A DNA stretch of 64,000 bases from Mermis nigrescens (lineage: Eukaryota; Nematoda; Enoplea; Mermithida; Mermithidae): assembly GCA_036768485.1 (NCBI GenBank), contig JAVLUZ010000346.1, positions 196,001-260,000 on the forward strand. Direction: 5' to 3'. A program made the translations under genes and the position numbers. The stretch's first letter is position 1; every line of letters starts with the position of its first letter. Shown here piece after piece: positions 1 through 9,867 of this stretch. The notes below the pieces were generated by a model. It made no database searches and had not been told where the DNA came from. It saw only the letters and a program-made list of their open reading frames with translations.

Positions 1-20
1 AATCATCACCTGATGGTAAG

Positions 21-591
21 CAGACATGCACAGCAAGGGAAATCTAGGAGCGCTTAAATTTTAAAGTGTCATTTTGGACCCACAAATGGTGGATATGCTT
101 CACTGTTTTCTTGTACGAAAACTTCGCCATTTTTTGTACAATAAAAAGTCGGCCAAAAACTGCCTATAGTTTGAGTACGAAGTTGCACGAATATCGCTCC
201 AAAAATCTTTGTACGAGCCTCAAAATCTTTGTCTCGCACAAAAAACGGTGACGCGCATAAAAAACATCGTTTTTCGGCGTTTCTGACGATGTTCTATCTT
301 TATATAGCATAAAAACATAAGAATTTCCAACAAAAAAATCAAAAAGTCGTACAAATTGAATAAAAATATAGGTAGACAAAACATGAGTGAATGGCGTGAA
401 GCGTCGAAAATTTAACACTTTTGAGCAAAAATATAGCTAAAAACGCTTAAAAAGCACCTTTTCTACGAATTTTTAGGAAAGTTTTTAATAAAAACTGCGA
501 ATTCTGGTGGAAGGGGGGTGAAAAAAATCTCTGATGGAGGGGATAAAAAATTTTTTGGAAAAGGGGTGACTCCCCTCAAGATAATGTAATG
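21..591 (+). mobile_element. Family B non-autonomous element, old copy
   Basis: Begins CAGACATGCACAGC. It carries the family B body: a CGTTTTTCGGCG block, a gene-poor AT-rich middle, a degenerate GGCGYGAAGCGYCGAAAATTT block near 390-415, then G-rich runs and a degraded CAAGATNATGTA end. No target duplication is recognisable, so the boundaries rest on comparison with the copies at 16540 and 51259. Confidence 0.6.
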
Positions 592-1866
592 TGACGAAAA
601 ACGTGAGAGTCATTTTGCCATGGCATTGAGTGCAATCAAAATTTTCAAAAAAGCGCAAAACGGGAGAAAGTTATATTGGATCTTGTTTTGAATGTATAAA
701 TACAGCGGATGTGGACTGAATTAAAGTTATCGTAAACCAATTATTCTTGTTTATCAGTGAATCCTGCCAGCAGTCTTGAAAACTGAACACTAATCGAAAA
801 TATGTGTTACCCTGAGAAACGGACAGTGCAATAATCAGATCTGAATTTTAATTATTTCTCTAAAAATCTTTTTCTACTTTTACGATAAAAGATTCAGGCA
901 AAAATATACTACTCTATATTTCCCAATCTAAAACATTTCTTTAAGCAATAAAAATGGCTATTTCAATATTTCTTTATTTATTTTCATTTATTATTCGTTT
1001 ATGTATTCATATATCTACTTATCTATTTAATACTATACATATACTATTTGATATGTAGTTCTAAGGCGACACTCATGTCCTTACGAGCTCCAATTTAGGA
1101 CAGATGCATATCTAAATCTTCAAAAAATTAATTGGCCTGTTTTAGAATTATTATTTTATTGGCTCATAATTCACTAAATATAAAACCTATTAAAAACTCA
1201 TCTTCGATCGTAGTAAGGAAGATAGGTACTCTACTTATTCAACATAGACGCCTGAAAAGTAATAAAAATAAAATGAATATATTTTATAAATAAGAAATAG
1301 AAATATTGAAATAATGGTAAGCTACATTGTTCTATGCAGACCAGTAGTATCCAGACGGTGCCCCCGAAATGAACAAAATTTCTCATTTCTCAGTTCTAAC
1401 AATCCCAAAAATTTAAAAATTCTAACATCGCGTTTAAAAGACCGCTAAAACAGGCTTTTAGTGCACTTTTGTGCCGGTAAACTCAAAACGCTTTTTACTC
1501 TAAAAATCTTCGTCAAACTTATAGATCAGATGATGGAATTTTTTTAAAAGATGTTTAAATTACACCAAATTTTTTAAAATTACACCATAGAATTTTATCC
1601 TTTCACAAGTAGTTAACCATTTGAGCGATATGAGAAGAGGAATATTCTTTTCAACACATACTCGTATTTCGGGCTTCTCGATTGGGCACTTGAGTCATTA
1701 TGCTTTATAGCTAAGCTAAGCTAGTGAAGTGATTTGCAAATCGTTTATTAAATCAAATATTTCAACGCATAAATCTTACAAATTAACGCGCTTTAGGACC
1801 GTTTTTCGTTACAATGAAAAACTTCAGGATTTTATGCATAATTTAATCTGTTCGCCATTCACTTAC
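592..1866. other. No gene seen; AT-rich intronic or flanking DNA
   Basis: I see no coding signal. The stretch is AT-rich with scattered short homopolymers. It should be the intron downstream of the last GTPBP3 exon in the window, because that exon ends in a donor and the gene must continue past the left edge. Confidence 0.5.
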
Positions 1867-2010
1867 ACATATAATTTAGAAGCGTGCTTTTGCCAACATT
1901 AGGTTCCCCAACAATAGCAACGTGTACACCATTTCTTAAACGTTCTCCACATCTGCTATCTCGCGTATGCTTCATCAACTCTTGAAACAGCCTTTGCATC
2001 TTCTTATTTA
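1867..2010 (-). CDS. GTPBP3: GTPBP3/MnmE exon: start of G domain (P-loop)
   Basis: GTPBP3 (bacterial MnmE, yeast MSS1) is a mitochondrial GTPase that, with MTO1, makes the xm5 modification on wobble uridine of mitochondrial tRNAs. This minus-strand exon reads about 47 codons. They cover the end of the helical domain (MQRLFQELMKHTRD), then RNGVHVAIVGEPNVGKST, which holds the Walker A/G1 motif GEPNVGKS of a TrmE-type GTPase. It opens after a TTTTCAG acceptor at 2011 and closes at a GTAAGT donor (1861-1866). The entry phase (2 nt of a split codon) matches the exon at 9795-9867. Switch regions, the NKxD motif and the C-terminal FC(I/L/V)GK(I/L/V)G motif must lie beyond the window's left end. Identity is clear from the P-loop together with the upstream exons. 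Confidence 0.92.
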
Positions 2011-2129
2011 CTGAAAATTACATAAAAGGTTGTACCTAAGGGAATCTTTTCCAAAGTAAATTTCATCAGGAGCCATCTAGACAAGGGTACACTCCAATTA
2101 AGTTCATAATATCGATATTCGCTTGTACA

Positions 2130-2667
2130 CAGTAGCTGATACAGGATTTTCGTAAGGGGGCAGTGCCCCAACTTTCCCATAAGCGCGGATTTAGAGGGGC
2201 GTCCGCCCTTCTGTCGTCAAAATATAGTTGGGCGCAATAGAGAATAATGTAAAGTTTAGGATGATTTTAGCCATTTTTAAAGCAGTTTTTCGAAATTTTC
2301 CGGCGCTTCGCGTAGTGCTTATTAATGATATTTACGGACTTTCTTGGCGTTTTAAAACTTATTTTTACGTCGAAAGAGTAGTTTATGTGCGGAACAAGGA
2401 TTTTCTCAGCTCTAACAATGATTTCTCGAATATTTTTCGGCGCTTTGTGCCTATTTTTGCACTAATTTTGCGCAGTTTTTGTAAAGAACTTTCGAAAGTT
2501 TTTAAGTTTTTTCACGCATCACAAATGATTTTGTCTATCAAAAGACAGCAGAAACTGCTACTTTAAGCATAATGGACGGATTTTTTGTACAATTTGTGAT
2601 ACTATTCGAAAAATTTGGGGTTCCGCCCGCCAACCCCCGTCAGCAAATAATCCTGGATCCGCCACTG
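2130..2667 (+). mobile_element. Family E hAT-like element (CAGTGGCGGAT ends)
   Basis: Begins CAGTAGCTGATACAGG and ends GGATCCGCCACTG, an imperfect inverted repeat of the CAGTGGCGGAT type common in hAT MITEs. It carries CCGGCGCTTCGCG at about 2300. A reading frame of about 110 codons inside it has no domain and is not a gene. Target duplications are too worn to call here, but the relative at 20340-20810 has a perfect one. Confidence 0.7.
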
Positions 2668-3439
2668 CTTTCCTATCCTACGAGTCAGAATAGGTTTTAA
2701 AATTCAAAAATCCGCTATTCACGTGCGGAATAGCGCTGTTTCGCCGCTTTATATTGTCCTTTTTCATTCGAAATGATTTCTGGTGCAAACTTATTTCTGA
2801 AAATTTGGGAAACTTCAGATAACTTTGCGGGAAAAGTGTTTGAATTTTTTTAATTTTAGCGAAAAGTAAGCGCGAAGCGCCAGAAAATTAGTGTAATTCA
2901 GGCAAAAAAGACGTTTAGAGAATTAAATACTCGCTATTTACTGTATTTGTGCACTTTAAATAAAACCTAATGAGGCATTTGACTCGAAGTGCCAAAACTC
3001 TTTAAACTACAAAAATATAGCTTTCAGCCGCCAAGAAAGTAAGTAAAATGGCGCGAAGCGCCAGAAAAATTCAAGAAGGTTACGGGAGTCGATGGCCAAA
3101 AACCAATGCAAAGTACCTATCCATTTTTCATCTCGCCAACTGTGCTGAGCCAATGTGAATAGAGGTCCAACGTGTTCGTACATTGTACATAATATTTTCG
3201 AAATTATTATCAATGTGATAATAAACAGCTTGTTTTTTAGTTAGTTTATCGTATTAACAATATAAGAAAACTTGGCGTTTGTAAACATGCGTGGACATTG
3301 AGGGTAGAACTCCCGAACTTGGCATCTACCCGCCGAAACGTCCAGATACCTTGGTTTCATTCTTAAAAAATCGTTTTTTGTCTGACGCCAATGATTAGGT
3401 TATCGCTCGATGAGTTATGCCGAAAAACCTTTTTTACCA
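2668..3439. other. No gene; degenerate repeat DNA
   Basis: No coding signal. Two copies of GCGCGAAGCGCCAGAAAA (near 2870 and 3052) mark it as debris of the palindrome-bearing elements. The termini are not recognisable. Confidence 0.5.
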
Positions 3440-3968
3440 CTTGTGGGCGTGGGGAGGTTGGGGGGTGTGCACCATACGTGGGCAGCATCAACATTTTGAG
3501 GGGGGGGTGCAAGATTTTTCAAAGATAAAAAAATGGTCCTCAAAATGGTGGTATGGCGAAAAAAGACCATTTTTCAATGTTTCTCATCGAGCACTATCGA
3601 TTAGCATCAAAAAATTGCGAAAAAAACAAAAAAAATTCAAAAATTTAATTCTGGGAGGTTATCTTGGTTTCTGGGGGGTATTTTGGTTTCTCGGACGGTG
3701 GATACACCCGAACCCCTTCCCACGCTCAGGTTTGGTATGCATGCACCCCCAGAAGGCCGAATACCTGCAGAAATCAAAATACCCCTCCAGATTTCAATTT
3801 TTGAAAATTTTTTTCCTCTTTTTTCGCAATTTTTTGATACCAATGGATAGTACTCGAGGAGAAACGTTGAAACATGGTGTTTTTTCGCCATACCACCATT
3901 TTTTGACCTTTGAAAAATCTTGAACCCCCCAGAATTTTGGTGCTGCCCACCTGTTTTTTACCCACACA
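3440..3968. mobile_element. Two family A MITEs, inverted pair
   Basis: A plus-oriented copy begins at CATACGTGGGCAGCA (3473). It runs through the family core, CATCGAGCACTATC near 3587, to G-rich repeats near 3700. A minus-oriented copy then runs to GTGCTGCCCACC near 3955. A stray CACTTGTGGGCGTGGGG terminus at 3440 belongs to a third, truncated copy. The open frames across this stretch are repeat artefacts. Confidence 0.75.
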
Positions 3969-4302
3969 TAAACTCCCTGGCCCTTTTCTGATCTTCAGAT
4001 GTTGACATTGTTAATCGTCTGAAAAAATAAAGTCAAATTAGCGCAGGACGCATAGAATAATTTATGACCTCATTCAGTGATGGATGTGAATGGCACTTTT
4101 CATTGCTCGAACATAATACTGGCGAGATAAAGAATGGATATACTGTTCGACGATTTACTTTTGGCTGCCATTTAGCATGATTTTTTGACTTTTTCTGACG
4201 CGTGATCTAATAGATTATTGACTTTTCCGCAGCGTGAGAGCCTAATTATGACTCCTAAAAAATTTTCGTATCTAAAACAATGATTTTAACACTTCTTATA
4301 GA

Positions 4303-4439
4303 CAGGCACGTAGCTGGCCGTTCAATTTTGGGGAGACCAACACCAATTTTGGGGGTTCGCGGTCCAAAAAGGCCAAAAATAGCAAAAATAACGTTTAAAA
4401 AGTCCTATTTCTCCGGTTTCCCCCAGAGGTACGTGTCTG
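4303..4439 (+). mobile_element. 137-bp hAT-like MITE with 8-bp duplication
   Basis: Termini CAGGCACGTAGC and (reverse complement of the right end) CAGACACGTACC. It is flanked by CTTATAGA (4295-4302) and CTTTTAGA (4440-4447), 7 of 8 identical, as expected of hAT insertion. The interior is G-rich and non-coding. Confidence 0.8.
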
Positions 4440-4948
4440 CTTTTAGAAACTAAAATTCTTAAGAATTTTTGGCGTATAGCGCTTGATCCACCTATTCATT
4501 TGCTTTGTATGTATAAGTTGTATAAGTTGGGACTTACTTACTCACTTACTTATTTACTTGTATAAGTCGGGAGCGCACGTAATTTTTCCGGCGAAAATAA
4601 GGCAAAATGACGGCCGAAAATGGATAAAAATAAAATTTTTCTGCAAAACTGCTAGAGATTCATCAAAAACTGCGGATTAACATTGTTTCACGCTATTTTA
4701 GCATCTACAACAGTTTTTGAGCCCATTTTGATTCAAGAAAGCCCTCTGGCTGACTCACTTCAGACCGGACATGCTGAGCAATGTGCATTGGTTGGAATAA
4801 TGCTTTCTTACGAGAATACGGGATCCAATACCACATCTCGACTTTACTATTCTTTATCTTCATTTTTCCCATACACCACAAATCGGAAAAAAATACGGGG
4901 AAGTCGGGAGCAGACATAAAAGAAGGGGAGGTGTTCGGGGGTTTACAC

Positions 4949-5095
4949 CATACATGGGCAGCAAGAAAATTTCGGGGGGTCTGATTGGTTGAAAAAGACA
5001 AAAATCGCCATGAATGTTACTAAAAGTATTATCCTGGGGTCTACAGTAATCTGCGGAAGGTTTTTTAACTTCTGGGGGGTGATGCATACACATCG
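4949..5095 (+). mobile_element. Family A MITE fragment
   Basis: CATACATGGGCAGCAAGAAAATTT is the family A left end (stretch split here by type: terminus, then CAGCA block). The body is truncated after about 60 bp, and a G-rich right-end-like piece lies near 5075. Confidence 0.55.
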
Positions 5096-5375
5096 TTTTT
5101 AAGCCTAAACAGGCGTTTTTTTAAAACGCTTTCGGATTCACCCACAATTCTATTATATTCAGTCATTTTCATTTCCATCTGGTATGACTGAAAATTCGAC
5201 TCGGCTAAATTCGGAAAACCATTTTCTTTATTACCTATATGAATGAAAATTCGACTGAGGATTTTATAAATAGGCGTCGTAAAAATATTAAACGAGCTAA
5301 GAAGCAAAAATAAGACTGCGATTGTAAAGAATGAATGTAATGCAGAAAAAAAATCAAATGACAGTAAGGAAGGAG

Positions 5376-5724
5376 CATAGGTGGGCAGCGCCGCGATTCT
5401 GAGAGGGGAGGGTGCAATATTTTTCAAAGGTCAAAAAATGGTCTTAAAAATGGTGGTATACACACCTGGGCGTGAGAGGGAGAGGGGTTCGGGGGGTATG
5501 CACCTCCCCAAAAATCAAAATACCCCAGGATTCAATTTTTGGATTTTTTTGTTTTTTTTCGCAATTTTTTGATGCCAATGGATAGTACTTGTTGAGAAAC
5601 GTTTAAAAATGGTGTTTTTTCGCCATACAACCATTTTTAAGGCCTTTTTGACCTTTGAAAAATCTTGCACCCCCTAGGGTATTCGGCCTTCTGGGGGGTG
5701 CATACCTCCCACGCCCACATGTGG
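5376..5724. mobile_element. Rearranged family A MITE pair
   Basis: Starts CATAGGTGGGCAGC. It is interrupted near 5460 by a minus-oriented right end (CACACCTGGGCGTGA) and ends in CACGCCCACATGTGG. One family A copy has inserted into, or recombined with, another in opposite orientation. Non-coding. Confidence 0.7.
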
Positions 5725-5983
5725 TAAGGACGATTCACTTGAATGAAATTCAATCCACCACAAAGTTCACTAGAGCATAGAAAAGGAAATTTTCAGGTTT
5801 TTAGGAAAGAATCGTTTCAGAATTGTGCAGCTCTTGATAAAAACGAATATTATATAGATATTTATAAATCTTTATTTTACAATAAAACGTGGCAACTATT
5901 TTCATTTAATATACTATGACCTTATAACAAAAAATGTCATACTGAAAGTTAAGTTTACAAAAGCTCACTGGCAGGGGTGTGAC

Positions 5984-6235
5984 CACATGTGGGCAGCAAG
6001 AAAATTCTGGGGGGGTCCAAGATTTTTTGAAGGTCAAAAAATTGCCTTAAAAATGGTGATATGGCGATAAAAACACCATTTTTCGACGTTTCTCATCAAG
6101 CACTATCCATTGGCATCAAAAAATTGCGAAAAAAACGAAAAAAATTTCAAAAATTGATTTCTGGGGGGGGTCTTTTGATTTCTGGGGGGGGGTATTCAGG
6201 CTCCCCGGGAGTCCGACCCCCCACGCCCATGTGTG
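5984..6235 (+). mobile_element. Family A hAT-like MITE, perfect 8-bp duplication
   Basis: Termini are CACATGTGGGCAGC and, reverse-complemented, CACACATGGGCGTG. Flanks are GGTGTGAC at 5976-5983 and again at 6236-6243, a perfect 8-bp target duplication. This 252-bp copy is the reference for family A and lies just upstream of the GPCR gene. Confidence 0.9.
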
Positions 6236-6521
6236 GGTGTGACGGGTTTGAAGAAAATACGGGCCACAACATAAATGCACAAGGTCAGAGTCCACAGGCA
6301 CTCAGGGAGCGGGGGTGAAATCCCAGAATACGAGCCCAGAAGCAGCATGCAACCTAATTTACTTTTATCTTTCTTGACATCTGACGCACAGAAAAATATG
6401 AACGCCAGATTCACACACAAGCCATGATATCGGATTTCTGGAATTACCTGTATTTGTGCATTTTGACTTTCATCAACGCTATGTATGTCTAGGTTATTTT
6501 CTTTTCAGATTGAAATGTGCC
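6236..6521 (+). promoter_or_regulatory. 5' region of GPCR gene with 3' splice site
   Basis: A strong pyrimidine tract and acceptor (TTATTTTCTTTTCAG) ends at about 6508, 14 bases before the GPCR start codon. The transcript therefore probably has a spliced 5' untranslated exon upstream. The start sits in a good context, GCCATGG. No TATA box can be asserted. Confidence 0.55.
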
Positions 6522-7271
6522 ATGGCGGCTACGAGCGTCATACTTAACACAAACATGTCGAGAAGCACAAACGCATCTGAATCAAATCGATGTCTAGATG
6601 AGCCATTCGATATGATCACCTATGCTGCACGAGTTCCCATTATGATGCCTTTAGTAGCATTTAGTTTAGCGGCAAACACGATGAATATTGTGATATTCAA
6701 GCATTCTAGCATGAATTCAACCGTCATCAATTGGTATCTGACCACCTTATCATGCGTGGACTTACTGGTTTCTCTATGTAGCTTTTTTATGCTCTCGGTT
6801 CCAGTAATAGCAGAGGATTTCGATTCACTTTTTCTTTTCACGGCTGCAGCCTACGTGCAACGCTGGACATACGCGATTGCGATGATTGCGCAAACTGCCA
6901 GTGTTTTAATAACAACACTGGCGAGCGGTTATAAATTTTTGGGAGTCTGCTATCCTTTTTTAGCCAAACTGATATGCACGGAATCGCGAATCAAATCATC
7001 AATTGTTCTAACCGTATTCTTTTCGATCACATTTAATAGCAGCCGATGGTTAGAACTGGAAACTGAATGGTGTGCATCTGAAGTTTATAACGGTACAGGT
7101 GTGCACGTAATAGGAAGCAACTTGCGAAGCACCGCTGCCTACTACACTGGCTTCATGCTGGCAGGATATACCGTAATTATGTTCCTATTACCGTTTTCTC
7201 TTCTGATCTACATGAACGCGATGATAATTAGCACTATTCAAGCTTCAAATCTCATGAGAATCGGAATGATG
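6522..7271 (+). CDS. FMRFamide-receptor-like GPCR, exon 1 (TM1-TM5)
   Basis: Rhodopsin-class GPCR, first 250 codons. The extracellular N-terminus has N-glycosylation sites (NMS, NAS). TM1 is around residues 36-58 and TM2 contains LSCVD with the conserved Asp. TM3 ends ITTLASGYKFLGVCYPF. TM4 is near 165-180, an ECL2 cysteine lies in EWCASE, and TM5 has the conserved Pro (LLPFSLLIYMNAMI). The YxFLGVCYPF stretch and spacing resemble FMRFamide/myosuppressin-type receptors. The DRY motif is replaced by SGY, so both the Asp and the key Arg are missing. The start is ATG 6522 (GCCATGG) just after a splice acceptor; the frame upstream lacks a better ATG. The exon ends at ATG|GTGAGC in the third intracellular loop, phase 0. 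Ligand unknown; family assignment is from remembered motifs. Confidence 0.85.
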
Positions 7272-7419
7272 GTGAGCAAACAAAGTAGTAACGCTGACTG
7301 CTATCACAGCGCCTCCGATACGCGCACTTCGAGTACGGCTAATTCTCCACGATTACGCACGCATTACGAGCCGGACGGATAAATTGTTAAATGGAACTGG
7401 CATTTGCTCTAACAATCAG
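7272..7419 (+). other. 148-bp intron in the GPCR third cytoplasmic loop
   Basis: Donor GTGAGC at 7272, branch-like CTAAC and acceptor CAATCAG ending at 7419. It is phase 0 on both sides. Removing it joins two reading frames that would otherwise look like a frameshift with a stop at 7380. The gene is therefore intact, not a pseudogene. Confidence 0.85.
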
Positions 7420-8130
7420 GAACCATTTGAGCAGATCGATAATCACGTGTCACCAAAAATAAGCTGGGGTCGTGAGAGCAGCGTCAAAAAAGCTAAACAC
7501 GTCCACAAAATAAACTTGGATGGCAGAAAAGAAGCACGTATCAAATCAAGCGAAACTAATTGGTCAAGATTAGCCATCAAGAGCCGATCAAACCGATGCA
7601 GTTTTATAAAAACAATCCGTCGAGTTAAACGTTGCGAGTCGACTTCGACGCCTATCAATGAGTATCATGCAAAGCAGGTGGTGAAAGAAAACCGCACCAC
7701 CGTAATGCTAGTGGTAGTCGTAATTTTGTTCTTGATCTGCAACTGTCTCGTCTTCGTCAATTACGTAATAGAGATGATACTTTCAGTAAGATCAACCGAA
7801 ATAATGCAAGAAATTTATTCGGTTTCCGTTGAAGTTAGCAACTGCTTAGTCGTTTTAGGCTCCAGTTGTAACTGTCTTATATATTCAGCGTTTAGCCCCA
7901 AATTTCGAAGACTGCTCCTGCTCTACATTTCGTTCAAACGCATCGACATCATCAGTAGCAAAAGAAGAGATAATTACAGTAGCAAAGACGTACGCCAACG
8001 AATGCAAAAAATGAACTCAGGGTCGAGTTCAAGAGAAATCGATAAGCTTAACAGTGGGTTGCTGCTTAGACTCGACACGGGATCAATGGATGCTCCTTCA
8101 ACATTTCAAAGTTCAAGTTCAAACGTTTAA
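7420..8130 (+). CDS. FMRFamide-receptor-like GPCR, exon 2 (ICL3-TM7-tail)
   Basis: The last 236 codons of the receptor, giving a protein of about 486 residues. A basic ICL3 of roughly 85 residues (RSNRCSFIKTIRRVKR) precedes TM6 (ENRTTVMLVVVVILFLICN). TM6 reads CNCLVFVN where most relatives keep a Pro. TM7 ends SSCNCLIYSAFSPKFRRLLL, which fits the NSSxNFxIYCxF pattern of FMRFamide-like receptors. A Ser-rich cytoplasmic tail ends at TAA 8128-8130. ATTAAA at about 8159 could serve as polyadenylation signal. The gene lies in an intron of GTPBP3 on the opposite strand. Confidence 0.85.
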   Translation, partial: EPFEQIDNHVSPKISWGRESSVKKAKHVHKINLDGRKEARIKSSETNWSRLAIKSRSNRCSFIKTIRRVKRCESTSTPINEYHAKQVVKENRTTVMLVVVVILFLICNCLVFVNYVIEMILSVRSTEIMQEIYSVSVEVSNCLVVLGSSCNCLIYSAFSPKFRRLLLLYISFKRIDIISSKRRDNYSSKDVRQRMQKMNSGSSSREIDKLNSGLLLRLDTGSMDAPSTFQSSSSNV

Positions 8131-8271
8131 TTAAATCAGTGCATTTCTATAAATGACGTATTAAAAAATTCTTTTGTGACATGCTATTTTTATCAAGATC
8201 CATGTTCATTTCTGATTCCTACATTTGCTATGTCCTTTATTTGCGTTAAATTTTGATTTAATGCTTAAAAT

Positions 8272-8490
8272 CATAGGTGGGCGGCACCTATATTCTGGGG
8301 GTTGCAAGATTTTCAAAGGTCAAAAAATGACCTTAAAAATGGTGGTATGACGGAAAAGCACAATTTTCAAATTCCATTGGCACCAAAAAATTGCGAAAAA
8401 AAGCAAAAAAAGTTTTCAAAAACTGAATTCTGGAGGGGTATATTGAATTCTGGGGGTTGCATACCCCCAAACCCCTCACGCCCAGGTGTG
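8272..8490 (+). mobile_element. Family A MITE, perfect 8-bp duplication
   Basis: CATAGGTGGGCGGC at the left and GCCCAGGTGTG at the right. CTTAAAAT occurs at 8264-8271 and 8491-8498. At 219 bp it is slightly shorter than other copies because of internal loss. Confidence 0.9.
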
Positions 8491-8498
8491 CTTAAAAT

Positions 8499-9046
8499 AA
8501 TCAAGGAAATGCATCTCTAACTATTTTCAGTCTTTTTTGAAAACAAACGCGATGTAGATTATGCATATTTATAGTCTATTTCACACACCTTCGGTCAAAA
8601 ATTTTAGAGCTGTCTCCGACAATAAGCTGACAGATTGCGGTTACAGCATTGATCTGATATATTATTATCGTAACCCTCAACTTACTGTCGTTGAAATTTC
8701 TTAGAATTTATGCACGAAGTTATGTGAAACAGACTATAGAAGCAATAAGATTTGGGCGAGGAATAAAACGGTCGCTTTGTGCACTACAACAAACAGGAAG
8801 CTACGCATCGTACGAGTAGATGAACTATAAGTTTCTTTAATTTACAAAATAAACCAAATGGAAATACTAAATCTACTCGTACACTTAATAACACAAGTAA
8901 AACGCAAAGGCGAGAGACCTAAAAATATTGACCTAAAAAAACAAGACCTAAAAAACATATCACTTTTCAAATGATCCCTTCTCTAGGTGTTCATGTAATA
9001 TTTAGGATTATATTAACATTAAGTGTAAAATATATTATACCCCACG
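8499..9046. other. No gene seen
   Basis: AT-rich intronic DNA of GTPBP3 with no open frame of note and no recognised repeat. Confidence 0.4.
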
Positions 9047-9463
9047 CACACATGCACATAGGGGGGTGAGGGGGTATTACCCCCTGAGGGGTCAGCTAGA
9101 CCGGTACTGTCCGGCGATTTTGAGCAAACAGGTCTTGTTCTGCATCATTTTTGACATCAAAATCAGTAAAAATGTCAAAATTTTTCCGGCGCTTCGCGTC
9201 AGATTAGTACTTTTAAGTACTTCTTACTCAAAAAGCGCCCAAAATTGATAAATTTTTGCATTTTTTAGTGTTAAAAGTGATATAATGCAGTCAAAATGGA
9301 CTAAAAATGCTTTTAAAATGTGTTATTAACACGAAAAAACGTTTTATAGGCTATTTTGACCATTTTGATCATTAAAACAGCAAAAAAATCGTGAACGTTA
9401 AATTTACTGTTCTAGATTTTTGGCATTTCACCCCCCTGCCGACCCTGACCTTGTGCACCTATG
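9047..9463 (+). mobile_element. Family D hAT-like MITE
   Basis: Left end CACACATGCACATAGGGG; right end CTTGTGCACCTATG, whose reverse complement CATAGGTGCACAAG is the other family D terminus. It contains CCGGCGCTTCGCG near 9186. Flanks CCCCACG and CCCCACAG look like a target duplication with a one-base change in length. Confidence 0.75.
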
Positions 9464-9794
9464 CCCCACAGCCCATTTTTCTGAATTACCTCTTTCATCT
9501 TCAAAAAAACAAATTCTTGATTCTTCTTTCTATACCCAAAAAGAAAATATTATACGGTTGAGTATGCAATTTTTATTCTATCTTCAAGTATCACCTCCTT
9601 CACCAATCACTTACTCGAAAACAGTTGTTCCTTTTACTGCATGTCATAAATACTACGACGGAAATAATTAAGAAATTAAAATATAAAAAATTGTAAAAGG
9701 TTAACTATATAGAATAAAAATATTTTTAAAAATAAAATATAATAGAGAAAAATTGCATGAAACGTCCTGAAAGGAAAAATTTCGAATAACCTAC

Positions 9795-9867
9795 CAGCAA
9801 GCAATACATTATCTTCTATTTGCTCATCTTCGCTGAAATCAATGTATGCTTCGACATGGGCCAAACA
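9795..9867 (-). CDS. GTPBP3: GTPBP3/MnmE exon: HVEAYIDF segment
   Basis: A 73-bp minus-strand exon reading CLAHVEAYIDFSEDEQIED and NVLLA. This is the helical-domain stretch that follows the tetrahydrofolate-binding domain and is among the most conserved in MnmE/GTPBP3 (LAHVEAYIDF). The acceptor is AATAG at 9868-9869 and the donor GTAGGT at 9789-9794. It enters in phase 0 from the exon at 16261-16414 and leaves one base of a split codon, which the exon at 1867-2010 completes. Confidence 0.93.

Noticed and set aside
7272..7419. Apparent frameshift and stop splitting the GPCR into two ORFs
   Set aside because: A canonical phase-0 intron (GTGAGC...CTAACAATCAG) joins the frames, so there is no need for a pseudogene call.
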